From Acidobacteriota bacterium (GTDB taxonomy: Bacteria; Acidobacteriota; Terriglobia; UBA7540), in assembly GCA_021787735.1 (NCBI GenBank), contig JAJYLL010000011.1, positions 1 through 64,000 on the forward strand: a stretch of 64,000 bases of DNA. Reading direction: 5' to 3'. Under the pieces are notes generated by a model, which saw only the letters and a list, made by a program, of their open reading frames with translations, was not told where the DNA came from and searched no databases. This document shows, one piece after another, positions 30,397 to 42,140 of the stretch. Made by a program: the position numbers and the translations under genes. Position 1 is the stretch's first letter; each line of letters starts with the position of its first letter.

Positions 30397-31719
30397 ATGA
30401 ATGCCTGGCAGGAAGTTCTGAATTACCTCAAAACGAAGGTTAATCCCCAAAGCTACCAGACGTGGCTCAAGCCGACCCGCTATAGTGGTGCGGAAGGTGA
30501 AACGCTGGTGGTTCGGGTTCCCAACCAGGAATTCCTGGAGTGGATCCAGGAGCATTACAATGCCGGAATTCAGGAAGCTCTGGAAAAACTCCGATTGGGG
30601 TTTAGTGGAATCCGGTATGAGATGGAAATGGCGCCGGAGAAGAAATCGCCTGGAAATGGTGAAGCAAAGCCACAGCAAGGCAAGCTCGATTTTGAGTCTG
30701 TTGATCACCAGTTGAACACCCGCTATACGTTTGACACCTTTGTGGTGGGTTCGTGCAACCAGTTTGCGCACGCTGCGGCGCGCGCTGTGGCGGAAACGCC
30801 TGCCAAGGCCTATAACCCTCTCTTTCTTTACGGCGGAGTGGGGCTGGGCAAGACCCACCTGATGCAGGCCGTGGGGCACCTGATGAAGCAGCGCCAGCGT
30901 GAACTGCGCCTTGCTTACGTTTCTTCCGAGGCTTTCACGAACGACGTTATCAACTCGCTGCGGTATGACCGCATGGTCTCGTTTCGCGACAAGTACCGGA
31001 ACGTGGATGTGCTGCTGATGGACGACATCCAATTCATTGCCGGCAAGGAGCGAACCCAGGAAGAGTTCTTCCACACGTTCAACACTCTCTACGAGGCCCA
31101 GAAGCAGGTGGTCATCTCGAGCGACCAACCGCCGAAGGATATTCCCGGCCTTGAAGAGCGACTACGCTCGCGCTTTGCGTGGGGACTAACAGCAGACCTT
31201 CAGCCTCCGGACACGGAGACTAAGCGCGCGATTCTTGCCAAGAAAAGCGAAGACCAGGGAGTCGAGCTGCCGGAGACGGTGGGAGAGTTTATTGCAACCC
31301 GAATCAAGACAAGCATCCGCGACCTGGAAGGGGCTTTGACCCGCCTGATTGCGTATTCGTCGCTGACGGGGGCCGAAATCTCTCTGCCGATGGCGCAGCA
31401 GGTCCTGAAAAGTATTCTCGACCTCGAGCAGCGGCGAGTTTCCATCGAGCATATCCAGCGCCTGGTCTGCCAGGAATACGGATTGTCCCTGACGCAGTTA
31501 AAGGCCAAAGACAATAGTCACGCGATCGCTTTTCCCCGGCAGGTCGCCATGTACATTTCAAAGGAGTTAACGCCGGCTTCGCTGCCGCAGATCGGCAGGG
31601 AATTCGGCGGCAAACACCATACAACGGTCCTCCATTCAATACAGAAGATTGACCAGTTGAGGAAAACTGACAGAGATTTAAACAGGCTTCTCAACAAGCT
31701 TAAGGACTCATTGAGCTAG
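30397..31719 (+). CDS. dnaA: Chromosomal replication initiator DnaA
   Basis: YTFDTFVVGSCNQFAHAAARAVAE; PLFLYGGVGLGKTHLMQAVGH; LLMDDIQFIAGKERTQEEFFHTFNTLY; GGKHHTTVLHSIQKI. Confidence 0.98.
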   Translation: MNAWQEVLNYLKTKVNPQSYQTWLKPTRYSGAEGETLVVRVPNQEFLEWIQEHYNAGIQEALEKLRLGFSGIRYEMEMAPEKKSPGNGEAKPQQGKLDFESVDHQLNTRYTFDTFVVGSCNQFAHAAARAVAETPAKAYNPLFLYGGVGLGKTHLMQAVGHLMKQRQRELRLAYVSSEAFTNDVINSLRYDRMVSFRDKYRNVDVLLMDDIQFIAGKERTQEEFFHTFNTLYEAQKQVVISSDQPPKDIPGLEERLRSRFAWGLTADLQPPDTETKRAILAKKSEDQGVELPETVGEFIATRIKTSIRDLEGALTRLIAYSSLTGAEISLPMAQQVLKSILDLEQRRVSIEHIQRLVCQEYGLSLTQLKAKDNSHAIAFPRQVAMYISKELTPASLPQIGREFGGKHHTTVLHSIQKIDQLRKTDRDLNRLLNKLKDSLS

Positions 31720-31814
31720 AGTTATGGGATTTTTCAACAGCCTCGCTGAGAAAAGGGTTTGTGAATCGCCGAGCGGGGCGGAAACATGCACAGCGGACCA
31801 CAGAAAGAGGCGAG

Positions 31815-31884
31815 GTATCCACAGTTGAGCAGCAACGCCTGTAGGCGTCAGTAGAGGGGTGTCGACGTTTTCCACATGTCCACA
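31815..31884. promoter_or_regulatory. Cluster of DnaA-box-like 9-mers in the dnaA-dnaN intergenic region (candidate oriC)
   Basis: GTATCCACA (31815-31823), TTTTCCACA (31868-31876), ATGTCCACA (31876-31884). Confidence 0.6.
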
Positions 31885-31925
31885 ACCCCTACTACTAAGA
31901 CTTCATATAGAAGGAAATTGAGATA

Positions 31926-33041
31926 ATGGAACTCTCAGTAGAAAAGAGCCTCCTCCTGAAAGAATTGAACCTCACTCAAGGTGTTGTTGAAAAGAAGACC
32001 ACGATTCCAATTCTCTCTAACCTTCTCCTGGAAGCAGGAGATTCCTCTCTCCGCATCAGCGCTACGGACCTGGAGCTTGGCATTTGCTGCGGATGTTCCG
32101 CCAAGATCAAAAAAGAAGGGTCGGGTACCATTCCCGCAAAACGCTTTATTGAGATTGTGCGGTCGTTGCCTGAAAAAGAAATCAAGCTCAAACTACTGGA
32201 AAACCACTGGGTGCAAGTCACCTGCGAACGCGCATCATTCAAACTGGTAGGAATGGCAAAGGATAACTATCCGACTCTGCCGGCACTTCCGGACGCCATC
32301 GTTTCGTTGCCGGCGGATGTGCTTTCTACCATGATCAAAAGGACAATCTTCTCGATTTCCAGTGAAGAATCTCGCTACACGCTGAATGGCGCCTTGCTGA
32401 TCCTGAAGCCTGATAACGTGGCCATGGTGGCCACCGACGGCCATCGCCTGGCACTGATTGAGCGTGACCTGGAAGTGGCCGGGCTCAAGAACGAGTTAAG
32501 AATCTTGATTCCGAAAAAGGCAATGGCGGAATTACAGAGGCTTCTGGCTGAAGCTGAAGAGGACGCCAAAGTCGGGCTGTCAAAAGATGAAAGCCATCTC
32601 TATTTTTCAATGGGCCACCGCATTCTGATTTCGAGGATGCTGACGGGACAGTTTCCGAACTATGAGGCCGTGTTGCCACGGGAAAATAAACTTGTTATTG
32701 ACGTTGATAAAAGCGAGTTCATAACGGCGATCCGGCGCGTGGCTCTGCTGGCCGACCAGCGATCGAGGGCTATCCGTGTGAAACTGAGCGAAGGTCAGAT
32801 GGAAATCTCCTCATCGAGCGGTGAGTTTGGAGAGGCTCAGGAAGTGCTGGAAATCCAGTACAGTGGCGATCCTATGCAGGTGGGATTTAACTACGAGTAC
32901 CTGCTGGACTTCCTGAATGTCGTTGATGACGGGGGTAGGATCCGTCTCGAATTAAAAGATGAACAGAGCGCGGGGCAGATGCGCTCGGGTGACGAAGAGG
33001 CGTTCCGCTACCGTTACGTTGTGATGCCCATGAGGGTGTAG
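31926..33041 (+). CDS. dnaN: DNA polymerase III beta subunit
   Basis: TTIPILSNLLLEA; VATDGHRLALIE; YRYVVMPMRV terminus; follows dnaA. Confidence 0.97.
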   Translation: MELSVEKSLLLKELNLTQGVVEKKTTIPILSNLLLEAGDSSLRISATDLELGICCGCSAKIKKEGSGTIPAKRFIEIVRSLPEKEIKLKLLENHWVQVTCERASFKLVGMAKDNYPTLPALPDAIVSLPADVLSTMIKRTIFSISSEESRYTLNGALLILKPDNVAMVATDGHRLALIERDLEVAGLKNELRILIPKKAMAELQRLLAEAEEDAKVGLSKDESHLYFSMGHRILISRMLTGQFPNYEAVLPRENKLVIDVDKSEFITAIRRVALLADQRSRAIRVKLSEGQMEISSSSGEFGEAQEVLEIQYSGDPMQVGFNYEYLLDFLNVVDDGGRIRLELKDEQSAGQMRSGDEEAFRYRYVVMPMRV

Positions 33042-33227
33042 TGGTATTCAATTTGTTTACTCCCGCTTTTCACAAGTCCGATCGCCAGCCTTCATCGCGG
33101 AAATCTGCAGGTATCTCTCTGAATTCTGATTTCGGCACCAAAGGGGGAAGCTCGGGAGCAAACAGGCAGTCTTTAGTTGTACGGGGCTGATTGAAAAGAT
33201 CGTCTTACCGCGGACCTTGCGACGTGA

Positions 33228-35672
<2,445 letters not shown>

Positions 35673-35712
35673 CCCGCCGGGTAAGCCGACGGAAGCAAAG
35701 GAAAGTTGATTT

Positions 35713-38226
35713 ATGGGTGACCAGGAACTGATCAGGCCGACGAATGAAGTGCCTGTGAACATTGAAGACGAGATGCGGAAATCGTATCTCGATTACGCCA
35801 TGAGCGTGATCATCGGGCGCGCGCTGCCTGACGTACGCGACGGGCTGAAGCCTGTCCACAGGCGCATCCTGTACGCCATGCACAAGGAGGGGATGACCTC
35901 CGACAAGCGCTACACCAAGTGCGCCGGCGTGGTGGGCGAAGTCATCAAGAAGTACCACCCGCATGGAGACTCCGCGGTTTATGACGCGCTGGTCCGCATG
36001 GCGCAGGACTTCAACCTTCGCTACCCGCTGATTGACGGTCAGGGAAACTTTGGATCGATTGACGGCGACCCCGCCGCCGCCTACCGGTACACCGAATGCC
36101 GCCTGGAACGGTTGGCGGAAGAGTTGCTGTCGGACATTGCAAAGGACACGGTGGACTTTATTCCTAATTTTGATGAGTCCACGGAAGAACCCCTCGTTCT
36201 GCCCACACGGGTGCCCAATCTACTGATCAACGGTTCGGACGGCATTGCCGTCGGCATGGCAACCAAAATTCCGCCCCACAACCTGACCGAGGTCATCAAC
36301 GCTACTATCCTGCTGATTGAGAAACCCACCGCAACGCTCGACGAGGTGCTGAAGCTTGTTCCCGGACCCGACTTCCCGACGGGCGCCTACATCTACGGGC
36401 GAAGCGGAATCAAGTCGGCGTACGAAACCGGACGCGGGCAGTTCACCATGCGTGCCAAGGCGGCGATCGAGCGCCCGACCAAGGAAAAAGAGCAGATTGT
36501 CATCACGGAAATTCCCTATCAGGTGAATAAGGCGCGGGTGATTGAGCGCATTGCGAGCCTGGTGCAGGACAAGAAGATCGAAGGAATCTCAGACATCCGC
36601 GACGAATCCGACCGCGAAGGCATGCGAATCGTGGTTGAGATCAAGCGCGGCGAGCAGCCCGAGATCGTTCTGAACAACCTCTACAAGCATACGCAACTGC
36701 AGGAGAACTTCGGGATGATCATGCTGGCCATTGTGAACGGCCAGCCGCGCGAACTGCCGCTGATGGAAGCCATCCAGCATTTCATCGACCACCGCGTGAA
36801 CGTGGTCCGGCGGCGAACCACCTACGATCTGCGCAAGGCCCAGGAACGCGCCCACATTCTGGAAGGGTTCCTCAAGGCGCTGTCGCATCTGGACGCCATC
36901 ATCAAGCTGATTCGGGGTTCAAAGACACCGGCCGATGCGCGCACGGGATTGATGACGCAGTTTGACTTCTCGCAGCGCCAGGCCCAGGCCATCCTGGAAA
37001 TGCAGTTGCAACGCCTGACGGCCCTCGAGCGCGACAAGATTCAGGAGGAGTACGGCGAACTCCAGAAGAAGATTGCCGAATACGAAGAGATTCTGCGTAA
37101 CGAGAAAGTTCTGCGCAAGGTGATTGTAAGCGAACTGAAGGAAGTGCAGAAACAGTATGGCGATGAGCGCAAGACGGCCATCATCGACGAGCAGGCGGAG
37201 ATAGGCCTGGAAGACCTGATCGCCGTTGAGGATGTGGTGATCACACTCTCGCACTCGCAGTATCTCAAGCGTACTCCGCTCTCCACTTACCGCCAGCAGG
37301 CCCGCGGAGGCAAGGGACGCCTGGGAATGAAGACGCGTGAGGCGGACTTTGTCGAGGGGCTTTTTATCGCCTCCACCCACAGTTACATACTGGTCTTTAC
37401 GAACACGGGCAGGGTGCACTGGCTGAAAGTCTATGAGATACCCGACGTCGCCGCTGCCGGCCGCGGAAAGCACATTCTGAACCTGGTGAACTTGAACCCG
37501 CGCGAAAAGGTGGCCTCACTGGTGACCCTGAAGGAACTACCGGAAGAGCGCAAAGACATTGAAGTGAACGGCGAAACCTACGCGGCAGAAGGCTACGTGA
37601 CGCTTGTTACACGCAACGGTGTCATCAAGAAGACTCGCCTTGCGAATTTCTCCAACCCCATGTCGCGCGGCATTATTGCCATGAACGTCGATGACGACGA
37701 TGAATTGATCGGGGCCAAGCAGACGACGGGCCAGGACACCATCTTCCTTGCCACGCACGAGGGAATGGCCATCCGGTTCCCGGAAAGGGACGTTCGCGAC
37801 ATGGGTCGCCAGGCTCGCGGCGTACGCGCCATGACGCTTGGCGAGGGCGACTACATTGTCGGCGTAGAAGTAGTGGGAGAAAAGGAATTGATCCTTTCCG
37901 CCACGGAGAAGGGCTACGGCAAGCGCACGCCCATCACGGAATACCGCCTGCAATCGCGCGGGGGCAAGGGCGTGATTAACGTGAAAACTACCGCGCGCAA
38001 CGGAAAGGTGGTCAGTTCGCTGAGCGTGACGGAAGATTCGGAAGTCATACTGATCACTCAGCAGGGCAAGATTGCACGTCTGGATTCCGCCAAGATCCGC
38101 GAATCCGGGCGCTCTTCTCAGGGGGTCCGTTTGATCAATCTTGGGGAAGAAGACCAGTTGGCCGCCGCCTGCCTCATCCGGGCTGAAGATACCGAGGAAG
38201 ACGCGCAGGGCGTTTTGATCCAATAG
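35713..38226 (+). CDS. gyrA: DNA gyrase subunit A
   Basis: [61 protein letters not shown] GyrA-box. Confidence 0.98.
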   Translation: MGDQELIRPTNEVPVNIEDEMRKSYLDYAMSVIIGRALPDVRDGLKPVHRRILYAMHKEGMTSDKRYTKCAGVVGEVIKKYHPHGDSAVYDALVRMAQDFNLRYPLIDGQGNFGSIDGDPAAAYRYTECRLERLAEELLSDIAKDTVDFIPNFDESTEEPLVLPTRVPNLLINGSDGIAVGMATKIPPHNLTEVINATILLIEKPTATLDEVLKLVPGPDFPTGAYIYGRSGIKSAYETGRGQFTMRAKAAIERPTKEKEQIVITEIPYQVNKARVIERIASLVQDKKIEGISDIRDESDREGMRIVVEIKRGEQPEIVLNNLYKHTQLQENFGMIMLAIVNGQPRELPLMEAIQHFIDHRVNVVRRRTTYDLRKAQERAHILEGFLKALSHLDAIIKLIRGSKTPADARTGLMTQFDFSQRQAQAILEMQLQRLTALERDKIQEEYGELQKKIAEYEEILRNEKVLRKVIVSELKEVQKQYGDERKTAIIDEQAEIGLEDLIAVEDVVITLSHSQYLKRTPLSTYRQQARGGKGRLGMKTREADFVEGLFIASTHSYILVFTNTGRVHWLKVYEIPDVAAAGRGKHILNLVNLNPREKVASLVTLKELPEERKDIEVNGETYAAEGYVTLVTRNGVIKKTRLANFSNPMSRGIIAMNVDDDDELIGAKQTTGQDTIFLATHEGMAIRFPERDVRDMGRQARGVRAMTLGEGDYIVGVEVVGEKELILSATEKGYGKRTPITEYRLQSRGGKGVINVKTTARNGKVVSSLSVTEDSEVILITQQGKIARLDSAKIRESGRSSQGVRLINLGEEDQLAAACLIRAEDTEEDAQGVLIQ

Positions 38227-38319
38227 TACCCACGATGGAACGCTGCTGCGGCAACGCGCTTTGGGTCTGCCCCTGGCGCGTTTCCGCGAGCATCGGCAGT
38301 GCAAAACTGGTCTCTCCTC

Positions 38320-38364
38320 CCAAGAGGGACCCCGGCCGGAAACTGCGGCCGCTTGGTTTTTTTT
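38320..38364 (+). terminator. Rho-independent terminator downstream of gyrA
   Basis: CCAAG...CGGCCG-GAAACTG-CGGCCG-CTTGG followed by an 8-T run (38357-38364). Confidence 0.85.
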
Positions 38365-38456
38365 AGGTCCTGAATTACGATTAGATATCGTGCAAGCGAC
38401 GGTTCGCCGCGCCGTGTACATGTACTTACCATCAAGCGCAAGGGGGATCACGTTTC

Positions 38457-39062
38457 ATGTCAGAAACAGTCAAGCTCGGGCAGAAAGTTCCCGAAATTGA
38501 ACTTACTACTTACGAACCAACCACCAACAAATTTGGCAGTTTCAAGCTTTCCGACCAGGTTGACCAGAAGCGGTGGACGGTCCTGTTCTTTTATCCCGCA
38601 GATTTTACTTTCGTTTGAGCGACTGAATTCGCTGCTCTGGCAGAGCAGCATGAGCGCTTTGTGAAAATGGGCTGCGACATAATCACAGTCAGTACAGATA
38701 CGGAATTCGTCCACCTGGCGTGGCGCAAGAGTGAGAAAGAGCTGGCAAAGGTCCATTACCCAATGGCGGCCGATCCCACCGGAAATGTTTCAAGACTGTT
38801 TGGCGTTTACGATGAGAATACCGGACTCGCGCTCCGCGGGACATTTATCATCAACCCCGAAGGCGTGCTGGTGAACTCTGAAGTGAATTTCTACAACCTC
38901 GGACGCAACATTGACGAGTCGATGCGGAAGTTCAAGGCCAACGTTTATATGTCCCGGAAAACTTCCGAGGTTTGTCCCTCCAAGTGGAAAGACGAAGGCG
39001 ACAAGACCCTTACACCATCCGAGGCGTTGGTGGGCGCTGTCCACGAAGCCCTGCAAAATTAA
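38457..39062 (+). CDS. AhpC-type peroxiredoxin, probable selenoprotein (Sec54 encoded by TGA at 38616-38618)
   Basis: MSETVKLGQKVPEIELTTYEP...RWTVLFFYPADFTFV(TGA)ATEFAALAEQHERFVKMGCDIITVSTDTEFVHLAW...YPMAADPTGNVSRLFGVYDENTGLALRGTFIINPEG...SEVCPSKW; same frame before and after TGA; TGA aligns with Cys of FTFVCxTE. Confidence 0.85.
38631..38649 (+). promoter_or_regulatory. Candidate bacterial SECIS hairpin
   Basis: GCTGCTCT-GGC-AGAGCAGC, perfect 8-bp stem with a G-starting loop beginning about 20 nt after the TGA. Confidence 0.65.
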
Positions 39063-39142
39063 CCCGGCCGAATGATCTCCCCGGAGGTTGGATTAAACTC
39101 CTCCGGACACTCGCGCCTGGAGACTTGCGGCCCTGCCTCTAA

Positions 39143-39825
39143 TTAATACAGGAAGGGAAGAAAACTGCGGGTACGGCGGGCGTAGGCCTCGAATTCCGCG
39201 CCGTAGTGCGCCCGCAGGTGCCGGTCGAGTTCCGGTATGTTAAAGAACAGGAAACCGGCGAACATCAGCAGTGGGACAAGCATCGCCCAGGCCCGGCTGG
39301 TGATTAGCGCATAGCCGGTAAAAAGCAACTCATCCCCAAAATAGTTGATGTGCACAGCATAATGGAAAAGGCCGCCCGTGAACAGGCGGCCTGCGTTTTC
39401 CGGACGCTCTTTCCAGCATTTTCTCTGGAGTTCCGAGCCCGTGTTCAGCAAGGACCCCACGGCATAAAGAAGCACGCCGACCACGGTGACAGGGCCGATG
39501 GCCTGTGGATTGACTCCTCCGAGCGTCGCGAAGAGCACGTGAATGATGGCGACCCAAGCGGCGATCAGCACGATTTTGCCCCAGCCCATCTTGCGCTTCA
39601 GCAAATAGAAGGCCGTGAAACACACCCGCAAAAGTAAATGACAGCCGCGCCGAACAGCAACCACCTGCGGCCTGGCGATGCCAGGATCCAGTGGGTTCCA
39701 AAGTCGGTCCGCAGAGCCTCCAGACCGCCACCCAACAGCAGCCAGCCGCTCGCAGCCACCGATATTGCATGAGCGACCGTCAGGAAAACTCGGGGCGCCG
39801 CGGCATGATTATATTCGCCGTGCAT
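39143..39825 (-). pseudogene. DUF1295/isoprenylcysteine methyltransferase-like membrane protein with one-base frameshift
   Basis: MHGEYNHAAAPRVFLTVAHAISVAASGWLLL...GAAVIYF then a shifted frame RVCFTAFYLLKRKMGWGKIVLIAAW...HYAVHINYFGDELLFTG; restored by adding one T to the T4 run near 39630. Confidence 0.7.
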
Positions 39826-40036
39826 GAACGACTACTCCGGATGGAGGAGTAAGCCCGGGGCGAACCCGTGCCAGACTTGAGAATTCAATGGCCCTGAAAG
39901 TTCAGGGTAGCTCGCAGGAACCCTGATCTCAACCTGCCATCCTCCCTATACACGAGTAGAGAATCGGGGCCGGAAATCTTAGAACGGCTTTTTTTCAATC
40001 CGGTTTGATTAATGTAAGATGCTTCGGGGGGTTTCA

Positions 40037-40522
40037 ATGCTTTGTATTCGTCCGGCTGTGGCCGATGACATTCCTTTAATCGTTCAGCTTATTCGCGAGC
40101 TTGCCGATTACGAAAAGGCTCTGGAGCAGGCCGTGGTTTCAGAAGAAGACATCCGGCGCGACGGTTTCAGTCGGAATCCGAAGTTTCGCGTCGTTATTGC
40201 CGAATGGGGCGGCGAGGCTGCGGGCTTTGCACTCTTCTTCTATAACTACTCCACGTGGCTCGGCCGCGCCGGCCTGTATCTGGAGGACCTATTCGTTCGT
40301 CCCGCGTTCCGCCGCAAAGGAATCGGGAAGGCATTGCTGACGTTTCTGGCAAGGGCCGCGGTTGAAGAGGGCTGCGGTCGTTTTGAATGGCAGGTGCTCG
40401 ACTGGAACACTCCGGCCGTTGAATTTTACAAATCACTCGGCGCGTGTGTGATGAGCGAGTGGACTACAATGCGCGTCGCAGGCGAACCTTTGGAAATTCT
40501 GGCGTCGTTAAGCGAATCCTGA
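40037..40522 (+). CDS. GNAT family N-acetyltransferase
   Basis: IRPAVADDIPLIVQLIRELADYEKA; LYLEDLFVRPAFRRKGIGKALLTFLA; EWQVLDWNTPAVEFYKSLGA. Confidence 0.93.
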   Translation: MLCIRPAVADDIPLIVQLIRELADYEKALEQAVVSEEDIRRDGFSRNPKFRVVIAEWGGEAAGFALFFYNYSTWLGRAGLYLEDLFVRPAFRRKGIGKALLTFLARAAVEEGCGRFEWQVLDWNTPAVEFYKSLGACVMSEWTTMRVAGEPLEILASLSES

Positions 40523-40689
40523 AGTGACCTCCTCAGATTCGCTCCGGATCTTGCATGGTCCAGCACGCTGAGCCGGAATCAGATGAACAAAAGTCTTTCC
40601 CTTGGCGTCTGTTTCTGTCAAACTTGGCCGTTACTCAAAATGTATCAACGATATCGCATCATCTTCTTTGTAAGGAGGCTTGTGGGTTT

Positions 40690-42057
40690 ATGGCTAGAGA
40701 CTCAATGACGCGTCGCGATTTTATGCGAGTAGGAGCGGGTGCCGCGGCAATCGGTTCTGCGGCCAAGGTAACAATCCTGGACTCGGCACGGACGATGGCA
40801 TCGCCCCGGCCCGTACCGCCTTCAGACAGACTTCGCTTTGCTTCGATTGGCACAGGAGTACGTGGTTGCGAGGACCTGGCAACGGCCCTCCGCGCGCCCG
40901 GCGTTGAAATGGTGGCGGTTTCAGACCTCTACGACGGAAGATTGATCGCCGCGCAGGAACACGCCGGCAAGAAACTCGACACAACCAAAGACTATCGCAG
41001 GATTCTTGACCGTAAAGACATCGATTTCGTCATTGTGGGCACTATGGATCACTGGCACGCAAAAATCGTGGAAGACGCATGCGCTGCCGGTAAGGACGTC
41101 TATTGCGAAAAGCCCATGACGCATAAGGTCCCGGAAGGATTCAGCATCATCGAAGCGGCGGAAAAGTACGGGCGTATGATACAGGTGGGTAGCCAGCGGC
41201 GCAGCGGTGTGGTGTTTGCCAAAGCCCGGGAGATTTATGAGAGCGGCGCACTGGGGCAGGTAACCGCTATCGAGGCCTGGATGGACCGCAATGACCCCAG
41301 CGGCGCGTGGGTCTATCCGATTCCGCCCGACGCAAACGAGAAGACGATCGATTGGGAGCGCTTCCTGGGTGACGCGCCCAAGATCTCCTTCAACGCCAAA
41401 CGCTTCTTCCGATGGCGGGGTTACTCGGACTACGGCGAAGGTCTGCCTGGAGACTTGTACGTTCACTTGCTCACGGGGATTTACACGATTACGGGTTTTC
41501 AGGCGCCACCACAGAAAGCGGTCGCCGGCGGAGGGCTTTACCGGTGGAAGGATGGTCGTGACGAACCGGATATAATCTGGACCCTCTACACGTTCCCGGG
41601 TATGACAGTCTCCGTGCGCTGCAACCTGAACAATGCTTCCCAGGGTGGTGGAACGCGGGTGTACGGGACTAAAGGGACTCTCGACATTCGAAACGAAGAC
41701 TCTGTTACATTCATTCCGGAGGACACTCGTCCGCAACCAGAGCGTTATTCTGTTGATGGCTGGCCCAAGCAACTGCGCGAGGAATACTGGGCAAAGTGGA
41801 ACCAGGAACACCCTGCCCCGCCGCTCAGCTCTTTGACTGCTATCGAGGAATCTCAAACCTTCCGTGCGCCGGATAACTACGATGAGGACCTTGCGCACAT
41901 GGAGAACTTCCTTAACGCCGTTCGGACCCGCAAGCCCTGCGACGAAGGTCCGGTGTTCGGCAACTGGACAGCGATTGCGTGCCATATGGCCAACTACTCT
42001 TATTTCAACAAGGCCGAGGCTGTCTGGGACGAGAAGGCCAGGAGCATTCGCACGTAG
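40690..42057 (+). CDS. Tat-exported Gfo/Idh/MocA oxidoreductase, copy 1
   Basis: MTRRDFMRVGAGAAAIGSA; RFASIGTGVRGCEDL; GKDVYCEKPMTHKVPEG. Confidence 0.92.
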   Translation: MARDSMTRRDFMRVGAGAAAIGSAAKVTILDSARTMASPRPVPPSDRLRFASIGTGVRGCEDLATALRAPGVEMVAVSDLYDGRLIAAQEHAGKKLDTTKDYRRILDRKDIDFVIVGTMDHWHAKIVEDACAAGKDVYCEKPMTHKVPEGFSIIEAAEKYGRMIQVGSQRRSGVVFAKAREIYESGALGQVTAIEAWMDRNDPSGAWVYPIPPDANEKTIDWERFLGDAPKISFNAKRFFRWRGYSDYGEGLPGDLYVHLLTGIYTITGFQAPPQKAVAGGGLYRWKDGRDEPDIIWTLYTFPGMTVSVRCNLNNASQGGGTRVYGTKGTLDIRNEDSVTFIPEDTRPQPERYSVDGWPKQLREEYWAKWNQEHPAPPLSSLTAIEESQTFRAPDNYDEDLAHMENFLNAVRTRKPCDEGPVFGNWTAIACHMANYSYFNKAEAVWDEKARSIRT

Positions 42058-42140
42058 GAACTGCGGTTTCAATTCCAATTGAGATTGGGTAATTGTCCGC
42101 AACAACGCGGAAGCTATGTCGAAAGGGGAGGCTTATTAAC

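Noticed and set aside
38661-39062. Treating 38661-39062 as a complete short peroxiredoxin
   Set aside because: Upstream in-frame sequence encodes the conserved thioredoxin-fold N-terminus and active site, so the start at 38661 is an artefact of the TGA.
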